64,000 nucleotides of DNA from contig OZ026847.1 in NCBI GenBank assembly GCA_964023205.1, forward strand, positions 13,337,182 through 13,401,181, read 5' to 3'. The DNA comes from Lutraria lutraria. Its lineage: Eukaryota; Mollusca; Bivalvia; Venerida; Mactridae. Below the pieces are notes generated by a model. The model was not told the DNA's origin. It searched no databases and saw only the letters and a program-made list of their open reading frames with translations. The position numbers and the translations under genes were made by a program. Positions 44,101-56,100 of the stretch are shown here, one piece after another. Each line of letters begins with the position of its first letter. The first letter of the stretch is position 1.

Positions 44101-47100
44101 AGGAGAGAAGTATGGCAGTATTTATTTGCTTTGTATCCATGTTGTTCTACAAAAAGGTAAATTAACCTGTAATGTTAACCACTATTCTATTAAGTAGTTT
44201 CACTTAATTTTTCCTTTTTATACGCGCATTTGAAAAAACAGGTCATAATATGGGAACACCCACGGCGGGTGGGTTGGTTGTCAGGCAGGCGGCATCCACA
44301 ATGGTGTCCGCTCTTTAATTCAAACAGTTTTATTTGGATCCTCACTAAACTTGATGGAAATGTTTATGGCTATGAGATCTCGGTCAAGTTTGATAACCAG
44401 CCAAAACGACTCAGGCATTTCTGAGTTATTGCCCTTGACAGGCGTATTTTTGTGACCTGGCACTCTTGTTTATGTAATGTAGTAAAAGTGTGAAGAAAGG
44501 TTCCAATGAATTACAGCTGCATGTATTTGTATTAATATATTGTGATAGCACAGAATGATGACTTTTTTCGGAGGTTTATTTAGTAACCCATGCTGAAAGG
44601 TAACATTCACCTGTAAGTAAACAGCTTACAGCTGATCGATGCTTACTTAGTATGAACCTGTATGCAAAATAATTATATTCTTTTTGGCTCTCATTGAGCA
44701 CTTTATTGTGATTGCATGTAGTTTTAATATATCAATAATGATTTTCTTCTTTTTTATTCTTATGAATATGAGTACTGTTTCTAACTCATTGTATTTATAA
44801 TAAATGCTGAGCCTATATCTTACAAGTTAAGTCTGAAGTTATGTTACATCCAATTTTCTGTAATTTCAATTCTTCTGTGATAAAGAAACCATTCTTTATC
44901 ATGCAATCTGTTTTAAATTTTTATGAACTTCATTTGTTATAGCATTAATTACAACATTTAAACACAGTAGTACATGTACTAGTGTAGATATCAAGTTCAA
45001 ATGATAGGTTTAAAGGGGCATACCCTACAACTTGGTGCATTTAGAATTAAAGAAAAATGATGATAAATTAGAAGCTTGTAAAGAAAAAAGCCGACGAAGG
45101 AAGTTTCAGCCAAAAATTCATCCAATTAAAAATAAAATCATAAAAAATATGTATTTGTGACACATACATTTAGTCATGGAAATTTTTGGGTGGAAGTGAT
45201 TTATTATTGATAGCTATGTTTTTTGTGGCTATTACCTAAACTAGTCATTTTATGACCCATGTTCTTCCTGCAATTATCCTTTATATATTGTTTTACATAT
45301 ACATCTAGCACATTTTTACACTTTCACAGAATGTTTGTCTGTTGTAGGGTATGCCCCTTAAACTCTTCACATTTGATATTATTCTGCTCACTTTTTGGAC
45401 ATTCTCAATTTCTATTGGGCATTTTCAGGGTTCGAAATTAACACTAGCAAACTAGCAAAATGCTAGTCAAAATTGGATTTTGCTAGTTCATTTTAAAACC
45501 ACCTGCATTTTCTAGCAAGTGGAACTGAAAGTGTCGTAATATAAATATTAAACTTCATTTTTTTATGCAATACAATTACATGTACATAAAATACAACCTA
45601 TTTTGTTATAACATGAATATTTCTGAAAAACAAATGTTGTGAAAAAAATGCTAGTGGATTTCAAATTTTGCTAGTTGAAATTTTGTGTACTAGCAAAAAA
45701 TTGCCAGTGGCAAAAAAAGTTAAATTTGAGCCCTGATTTTGTTCTGTACATGATAATTTATTTATGATCTATAGACACAATTTACTTGTAGTAACCAGTA
45801 GTAAAATCTTATGTCTGTGTTTTCAATGCATTACAAATAAATATAAACATTATATGCCATGAATTGTTAGAATGTGATATCAGTCAGCAATCTTGTTAAT
45901 GTAACTCAAATCTAGGTGATGTAAATATTTTAATTTCATACTTTTTGTCCTTTACTGTCTGTATGTTTGAAGTTGACCAGTGACTTGAAGGTTTTTGTCT
46001 GTATCCAATTTCCAGGGAGAGGGAAGTGTTACTGCTGGATTATATTGTTAAATACAACGAAATGAAATCAAGATGGCAGACATTGTTAGTTTTGAGCGCC
46101 AAACCTGGAGGTGAGTTCAAGTCTTTTTCAGTTTAATGGTCAATGTCCATGTTTTCTCCGCAACTGTCAAGGAACTTTCCTGTACTTACTATAGCTTCTG
46201 TTGTATTAATTTATATAGTACAGTGAAACCTGTGTTAGCGGCCACCTTAGAATACATACCCAACTTTCGCGGACATGCTGATTTGGAAAATCGATAAAAA
46301 AATTACATTAAACAAAGAGGGGGATTTTCACTATAATCGTCATAACTTTTATTCTATTTAAAATACGAAATTTGTACTCATCACAAAAGTTTAATTAATC
46401 TTTTATCTTTCTAATGATGTATTTTTTATTATTTTAAATTAATGCTTTCTTCGACCCTTTTGCGTTTGAAAAAGACACCTATCGATTCCCTCTATATTCA
46501 ATGTAAAAAGCGTAAAATTGGTAGATTTTTCAATGAAAATTTGATGTTTTCAGCATCATAACTCTTTTGGGGGAAATGTGATCAAATTTGTACTCATTGC
46601 ATTCGTTTGGAAAATTTAATTTCTTTCACCATGTAAAATATGAAAACAATAAAAGAATATCTTCTTCGACCCTTTTGATGATTTTTAAAACTTGTAACCC
46701 CTTAGATTTTTTAAGTTCAATTCGTCAATCGTTCGGCAAATCTCGGATATTAACGTACGTTTAGGACACGACGTGCATTTGGCGATGATCATATCTGCTG
46801 ATATTAGGTATCCATGTATATACAGTCACAGCATGATGCATTATACAGGGTAATAAAAATTGGACGCGTTGAATCAAGTTTTAGGAGGTTGAAGACTAAA
46901 ACATATTACAACATGGATGAAAATATTAGAATCTTTGAAATAGTTTACTTTACTTCCATATAAAAAGCAAAATCGATATTTATGATCCACTTTGTTGATA
47001 TTATAAAAAAATAACATATCAAAATAAAAAAGAAAATGTTTTTCGTTAAATCCCAATTAGCTTTTTGGATGTTAAAATTGAAGTAGGTCTCATTTTACCC

Positions 47101-50100
47101 AGACAGATGTGAAACTGATTTTCACTTGTAATAAAAACGTTCCAATTTTTTATCACAAAGTTCATAATACAGCATAGTATTTTTTAATAATGTTGCAAAA
47201 AAATAAGAACAAGCATTTGACAACTATTTTATGAGATATGCCTAATGGAAGGCATTATGCAAATATTGTTACAAATTAAGTAATATAATAAATTATATTT
47301 CTTATGTTTTACTATTGTTCTAAAGTTTGCATCACATTGTTCTAATGGGCCTTACATAGACGATGATATTTCATTAAATGAAATTTATTATTAATTAATT
47401 TTTGATAATATAATTATATGCTAAATATATCATTTTGGCATAAGTCCACATGTCATTTATAAAAACATGTCATAAAATGATATAGATTACCTACTTTGTA
47501 TATTTATTTTTACAATGATGTGTAAACAAAGGACGGATAATAAAATCATATTTTTGAGATCCCTTTATATGATTGCTAACGTTATCTGATTATTGATATT
47601 ATATACGCATCTCACATTGACTCATAAACAATTTGGCACGTCGAGTTATATTTGTTAGATAACATTTCAATCAAGACGGATGGAAATTGCCATAACATTA
47701 CAGAAATTGATTGTACTGTTTATACACCAGGTCTACAGCTTATCATTCGTATTTTTTCTATTTTGAGATGGAAATAAATATCTGCAACAGCTATTGAAGG
47801 TTGTAATGGATTTGGAAGTAATTTCATTTATAATCATAGACCTACAAGACGTGACATAGTGCAAAATTTCCGGTTACTCGATCGACCCTAATTAATTTTA
47901 TCCCGCGACCCTAGATATTTTCATGATTTTATCCGAGGAATGGAAAATCCTCTTTCTATTTTTTTCCTTCCGACGTGCTTTCAAAAGCCAAATAAAGTCT
48001 ATACCTACTTACCGACTTTTAATGAGAAAAGAAAAAACATATTTTCACGCCTAAGTGTAATCATGATGATTTAATGTTAATTTCAGCAGTGAAAATAAAT
48101 GTATTGTAAGCTAATGTGTTTATATGCAGAATAGAATCAAATTACTATTTGACTGCATACAATAACAAAAGTATTACTAGGATTTTTGAATTTTGTCTTT
48201 TTTCACAATATTCGCATTTGCAAAATTAATTTTACTGATGAAACAAATTAATGTCAATATCATATGTTTCTGTCCATTTTAACGACGTACATAATAGTTG
48301 GGACATGCTTATCAGAGATCCATAAGTTATACAGTGAAATATCGATTTTTGGATCAATTAAGATAAAAGATTTTTATCTGTTACGCGTGACTGACTTTAT
48401 TACTTTATGACCCCTAATAAAGTCAGCATAACGCAAGCAAGGAGGGTAACAATAGGTAGACTGTATATAAACCCCTGAATTGTAGTTGTTTCCCTTGAAA
48501 ATTGATCGGATACTCGATAAGGCCATGTCCGCCAAAGTTGGACATGAAAGGCCACTCTGTGATAAAAGCCAATCTTTTATTGACTATTAAGATCAAAGTG
48601 GTCTTTGGGTAAATGTCACCTGTTGATAAAGGCCACATTTTGTCATTCCCAAGCATGGCCATTGTTAACAGGTTTTACTCTATGTCCAAACAATTGGTCA
48701 TTGCTCAGTCCCAAAATCTTGAAGAAGTATTTCCTCTCCCCATGTATTTAACAATATTTCATTACAATATAAAATTGTTAACACTCGGAGTTGATAACGA
48801 CAAATTGATGCTACTTTATCTGTTTAACATTGAAACACTCCATAAGACATTGAAAATGCTATAATTTACGATAAAATCGGTATAAAATGTGCAGATAAAC
48901 ACGGGAAACTTTACCAGCCTTTTACAGACAATGATCAAAATGTCATTTGGACGAAAAGTCGCTTGGCAGACTACAAATACCAATGGGCAGATAACTTACT
49001 GAACGGACCTGGATTATGAACCTATGGGCAGATAACTTACTGAACGAACCTGGATTATGTACCAATGGGCAGATAACTTACTGAACGAACCTGGATTATG
49101 TACCAATGGGCAGATAACTTACTGAACGGACCGGGATAATATACCAGTACTTTAACTTTGTTCTCCACAAGGAACTGTCAGCTTCTTGGGAGGAATCCTG
49201 TATGCAACAGTGAAGGACAAAATGATTTAATGGCATTAGATGTTAATGTCTTCAACCTAGTTGTTACTGAGTACACATGCCATACACAGGGTTTAAGTTT
49301 ACACATGAAGATGTCTCCATATTGAGATAAGCAGAGAGGCCTCTAAACTTATTAAAGAAGTTGATATTTTTTTCAAAAATATTGTAGATTTTTATCTGTT
49401 TTACAGCTTCACAGTTTGAACAAGGGCTTGTAGCTAGGTACCAATTACCAGATAAGGAAATTACATTACCAGTAAGATTTCTAGAGATATTTTTATTTTC
49501 TGGTAAGAATTTCTTGTCATACTTCTGCTTCGATAACTTTTACTGGCACTGTAAGAGTTCTAATGGTATAGTTTCTTTAACTTTATTTGTAAGACTACTG
49601 TGTAATCATAAATGTTTCTTGTAAATTTCTGTTTTACTGGTGAGGAATATCAATTCTTATTTAATATTTGTACAGAAATGACTTCATACAAAAAATCTCA
49701 CCTTCCTAAAATCCTACCAGCCCCTGAACCTACCTAATGCACAGAAACATAGAAAAAATGGGGGAAAACACAATTTCCACGAACTGAACAACCTTAAAAC
49801 GGTTTGCAGCAATTCCGACTTACAGCTTCTTGGAAAATGGTACTTAATGAACATGGATTACCTTTCTTACCTTCATTTATGTTCATTTTGAAGAGTCCTG
49901 ACTTTGATGGACAGAAGCCTCTAGAAGACAAACAGAATGATCACATCAATAAGGCTGCCACTCAGTCAAATGGTTTAGTATCAGATTTTAGTTCTCTGTC
50001 AAGAAACTCCCACTTCTTGGACTTTGATAGTGTTGAAACAAAACAGAAAATTGAATTTATGAAAATACAAGCGCAGGTATGTAAAAATTTATATTGCAAA

Positions 50101-53100
50101 ATCTTTTCATTTCATTCATCCTTTCTATATAGTGTATAAATTAACAGTGTGATGGGTGGTCTAGTGGTCACACGCTGGATAGTGTATAACAGTGTGATAG
50201 GTGGTCTAGTGGTCACACGATGGATAGTGTATAACAGTGTGATGGGTGGTCTAGTGGTCATACGCTGGATAGTGTATAACAGTGTGATGGGTGGTCTAGT
50301 GGTCACACTTGGATAGTGTATAACAGTGTGATGGGTGGTCTAGTGGTCACACGCTGGATAGTGTATAACAGTGTGATGGGTGGTCTAGTGGTCACACGTT
50401 GGATAGTGTATAACAGTGTGATAGGTGGTCTAGTGGTCATACGTTGGATAGTGTATAACAGTGTGATGGGTGGTCTAGTGGTCACACGTTGGATAGTGTA
50501 TAACAGTGTGATGGGTGGTCTAGTGGTCACACTTGGATAGTGTATAACAGTGTGATGGGTGGTCTAGTGGTCACACGCTGGATAGTGTATAACAGTGTGA
50601 TGGGTGGTCTAGTGGTCATACGCTGGATAGTGTATAACAGTGTGATGGGTGATCTAATGGTCACACGCTGGATAGTGTATAACAGTGTGATGGGTGGTCT
50701 AGTGGTCACACGTTGGATAGTGTATAACAGTGTGATAGGTGGTCTAGTGGTCACACGTTGGATAGTGTATAACAGTGTGATGGGTGGTCTAGTGGTCACA
50801 CGTTGGATAGTGTATAACAGTGTGATAGGTGGTCTAGTGGTCACACGTTGGATAGTGTATAACAGTGTGATGGGTGGTCTAGTGGTCACATGCTGGATAG
50901 TGTATAACAGTGTGATGGGTGGTCTAGTGGTCACACGCTGGATAGTGTATAACAGTGTGATGGGTGGTCTAGTGGTCACACGATGGATAGTGTATAACAG
51001 TGTGATGGGTGGTCTAGTGGTCACATGTTGGATAGTGTATAACAGTGTGATAGGTGGTCTAGTGGTCACACGCTGGATAGTGTATAACAGTGTGATGGGT
51101 GGTCTAGTGGTCACACGATGGATAGTGTATAACAGTGTGATGGGTGGTCTAGTGGTCACATGTTGGATAGTGTATAACAGTGTGATGGGTGGTCTAGTGG
51201 TCACACGTTGGATAGTGTATAACAGTGTGATGGGTGGTCTAGTGGTCACACGTTGGATAGTGTATAACAGTGTGATGGGTGGTCTAGTGGTCACATGTTG
51301 GATAGTGTATAACAGTGTGATGGGTGGTCTAGTGGTCACACGCTGGATAGTGTATAACAGTGTGATAGGTGGTCTAGTGGTCACACGATGGATAGTGTAT
51401 AACAGTGTGATGGGTGGTCTAGTGGTCACACGCTGGATAGTGTATAACAGTGTGATGGGTGGTCTAGTGGTCACACTTGGATAGTGTATAACAGTGTGAT
51501 GGGTGATCTAGTGGTCACACGTTGGATAGTGTATAACAGTGTGATGGGTGGTCTAGTGGTCACACGCTGGATAGTGTATAACAGTGTGATGGGTGGTCTA
51601 GTGGTCACACTTGGATAGTGTATAACAGTGTGATGGGTGATCTAGTGGTCACACGCTGGATAGTGTATAACAGTGTGATGGGTGATCTAGTGGTCACACG
51701 CTGGATAGTGTATAACAGTGTGATGGGTGGTCTAGTGGTCACACGATGGATAGTGTATAACAGTGTGATGGGTGGTCTAGTGGTCACACTTGGATAGTGT
51801 ATAACAGTGTGATGGGTGGTCTAGTGGTCACACGCTGGATAGTGTATAACAGTGTGATGGGTGGTCTAGTGGTCACACGCTGAATAGTGTATAACAGTGT
51901 GATGGGTGGTCTAGTGGTCACACTTGGATAGTGTATAACAGTGTGATGGGTGGTCTAGTGGTCACACGCTGAATAGTGTATAACAGTGTGATGGGTGGTC
52001 TAGTGGTCACATGCTGGATAGTGTATAACAGTGTGATGGGTGGTCTAGTGGTCACACGCTGGATAGTGTATAACAGTGTGATGGGTGGTCTAGTGGTCAC
52101 ACGCTGAATAGTGTATAACAGTGTGATGGGTGGTCTAGTGGTCACATGCTGGATAGTGTATAACAGTGTGATGGGTGGTCTAGTGGTCACACGCTGGATA
52201 GTGTATAACAGTGTGATGGGTGGTCTAGTGGTCATACGCTGGATAGTGTATAACAGTGTGATGGGTGATCTAATGGTCACACGCTGGATAGTGTATAACA
52301 GTGTGATGGGTGGTCTAGTGGTCACACGTTGGATAGTGTATAACAGTGTGATAGGTGGTCTAGTGGTCACACGTTGGATAGTGTATAACAGTGTGATGGG
52401 TGGTCTAGTGGTCACACGTTGGATAGTGTATAACAGTGTGATAGGTGGTCTAGTGGTCACACGTTGGATAGTGTATAACAGTGTGATGGGTGGTCTAGTG
52501 GTCACATGCTGGATAGTGTATAACAGTGTGATGGGTGGTCTAGTGGTCACACGCTGGATAGTGTATAACAGTGTGATGGGTGGTCTAGTGGTCACACGAT
52601 GGATAGTGTATAACAGTGTGATGGGTGGTCTAGTGGTCACATGTTGGATAGTGTATAACAGTGTGATAGGTGGTCTAGTGGTCACACGCTGGATAGTGTA
52701 TAACAGTGTGATGGGTGGTCTAGTGGTCACACGATGGATAGTGTATAACAGTGTGATGGGTGGTCTAGTGGTCACATGTTGGATAGTGTATAACAGTGTG
52801 ATGGGTGGTCTAGTGGTCACACGTTGGATAGTGTATAACAGTGTGATGGGTGGTCTAGTGGTCACACGTTGGATAGTGTATAACAGTGTGATGGGTGGTC
52901 TAGTGGTCACATGTTGGATAGTGTATAACAGTGTGATGGGTGGTCTAGTGGTCACACGCTGGATAGTGTATAACAGTGTGATAGGTGGTCTAGTGGTCAC
53001 ACGATGGATAGTGTATAACAGTGTGATGGGTGGTCTAGTGGTCACACGCTGGATAGTGTATAACAGTGTGATGGGTGGTCTAGTGGTCACACTTGGATAG

Positions 53101-56100
53101 TGTATAACAGTGTGATGGGTGATCTAGTGGTCACACGTTGGATAGTGTATAACAGTGTGATGGGTGGTCTAGTGGTCACACGCTGGATAGTGTATAACAG
53201 TGTGATGGGTGGTCTAGTGGTCACACTTGGATAGTGTATAACAGTGTGATGGGTGATCTAGTGGTCACACGCTGGATAGTGTATAACAGTGTGATGGGTG
53301 ATCTAGTGGTCACACGCTGGATAGTGTATAACAGTGTGATGGGTGGTCTAGTGGTCACACGATGGATAGTGTATAACAGTGTGATGGGTGGTCTAGTGGT
53401 CACACTTGGATAGTGTATAACAGTGTGATGGGTGGTCTAGTGGTCACACGCTGGATAGTGTATAACAGTGTGATGGGTGGTCTAGTGGTCACACGCTGAA
53501 TAGTGTATAACAGTGTGATGGGTGGTCTAGTGGTCACACTTGGATAGTGTATAACAGTGTGATGGGTGGTCTAGTGGTCACACGCTGAATAGTGTATAAC
53601 AGTGTGATGGGTGGTCTAGTGGTCACATGCTGGATAGTGTATAACAGTGTGATGGGTGGTCTAGTGGTCACACGCTGGATAGTGTATAACAGTGTGATGG
53701 GTGGTCTAGTGGTCACACGCTGAATAGTGTATAACAGTGTGATGGGTGGTCTAGTGGTCACATGCTGGATAGTGTATAACAGTGTGATGGGTGGTCTAGT
53801 GGTCACACTTGGATAGTGTATAACAGTGTGATGGGTGATCTAGTGGTCACACTTGGATAGTGTATAACAGTGTGATGGGTGGTCTAGTGGTCACACGCAG
53901 GATAGTGTATAACAGTGTGATGGGTGGTCTAGTGGTCACACTTGGATAGTGTATAACAGTGTGATGGGTGGTCTAGTGGTCATACGCTGGATAGTGTATA
54001 ACAGTGTGATGGGTGGTCTAGTGGTCACACGCTGGATAGTGTATAACAGTGTGATGGGTGGTCTAGTGGTCACACGATGGATAGTGTATAACAGTGTGAT
54101 GGGTGGTCTAGTGGTCATACGCTGGATAGTGTATAACAGTGTGATGGGTGGTCTAGTGGTCATACGCTGGATAGTGTATAACAGTGTGATAGGTGGTCTA
54201 GTGGTCACTCGATGGATAGTGTATAACAGTGTGATGGGTGGTCTAGTGGTCACACTTGGATAGTGTATAACAGTGTGATGGGTGGTCTAGTAGTCACACG
54301 CTGGATAGTGTATAACAGTGTGATGGGTGGTCTAGTGGTCACACGCTGGATAGTGTATAACAGTGTGATGGGTGGTCTTGTGGTCACATGCTGGATAGTG
54401 TATAACAGTGTGATGGGTGGTCTAGTGGTCACACGCTGGATAGTGTATAACAGTGTGATAGGTGGTCTAGTGGTCATACGCTGGATAGTGTATAACAGTG
54501 TGATGGGTGATCTAGTGGTCACATGCTGGATAGTGTATAACAGTGTGATGGGTGGTCTAGTGGTCACATGCTGGATAGTGTATAACAGTGTGATGGGTGG
54601 TCTAGTGGTCACATGCTGGATAGTGTATAACAGTGTGATGGGTGGTCTAGTGGTCACACTTGGATAGTGTATAACAGTGTGATGGGTGATCTAGTGGTCA
54701 CACGCTGGATAGTGTATAACAGTGTGATGGGTGATCTAGTGGTCACACGCTGGATAGTGTATAACAGTGTGATGGGTGGTCTAGTGGTCACACGATGGAT
54801 AGTGTATAACAGTGTGATGGGTGGTCTAGTGGTCACACTTGGATAGTGTATAACAGTGTGATGGGTGGTCTAGTGGTCACACGCTGGATAGTGTATAACA
54901 GTGTGATGGGTGGTCTAGTGGTCACACGCTGAATAGTGTATAACAGTGTGATGGGTGGTCTAGTGGTCACACTTGGATAGTGTATAACAGTGTGATGGGT
55001 GGTCTAGTGGTCACACGCTGAATAGTGTATAACAGTGTGATGGGTGGTCTAGTGGTCACACTTGGATAGTGTATAACAGTGTGATGGGTGGTCTAGTGGT
55101 CACACGCTGGATAGTGTATAACAGTGTGATGGGTGGTCTAGTGGTCACACGCTGAATAGTGTATAACAGTGTGATGGGTGGTCTAGTGGTCACATGCTGG
55201 ATAGTGTATAACAGTGTGATGGGTGGTCTAGTGGTCACACTTGGATAGTGTATAACAGTGTGATGGGTGATCTAGTGGTCACACTTGGATAGTGTATAAC
55301 AGTGTGATGGGTGGTCTAGTGGTCACACGCAGGATAGTGTATAACAGTGTGATGGGTGGTCTAGTGGTCACACTTGGATAGTGTATAACAGTGTGATGGG
55401 TGGTCTAGTGGTCATACGCTGGATAGTGTATAACAGTGTGATGGGTGGTCTAGTGGTCACACGCTGGATAGTGTATAACAGTGTGATGGGTGGTCTAGTG
55501 GTCACACGATGGATAGTGTATAACAGTGTGATGGGTGGTCTAGTGGTCATACGCTGGATAGTGTATAACAGTGTGATGGGTGGTCTAGTGGTCATACGCT
55601 GGATAGTGTATAACAGTGTGATAGGTGGTCTAGTGGTCACTCGATGGATAGTGTATAACAGTGTGATGGGTGGTCTAGTGGTCACACTTGGATAGTGTAT
55701 AACAGTGTGATGGGTGGTCTAGTGGTCACACGCTGGATAGTGTATAACAGTGTGATGGGTGGTCTAGTGGTCACACGCTGGATAGTGTATAACAGTGTGA
55801 TGGGTGGTCTAGTGGTCACATGCTGGATAGTGTATAACAGTGTGATGGGTGGTCTAGTGGTCACACGCTGGATAGTGTATAACAGTGTGATAGGTGGTCT
55901 AGTGGTCATACGCTGGATAGTGTATAACAGTGTGATGGGTGATCTAGTGGTCACATGCTGGATAGTGTATAACAGTGTGATGGGTGGTCTAGTGGTCACA
56001 TGCTGGATAGTGTATAACAGTGTGATGGGTGGTCTAGTGGTCACATGCTGGATAGTGTATAACAGTGTGATGGGTGGTCTAGTGGTCACACGCTGGATAG

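Noticed and set aside
50527..53100. Long open frames on both strands (up to 390 codons) with 15-residue repeats
   Set aside because: They are by-products of a stop-free 45-bp tandem repeat. Both strands are open at once, frames shift at 44-bp units, and the array lies in an intron between well-supported TBC exons.
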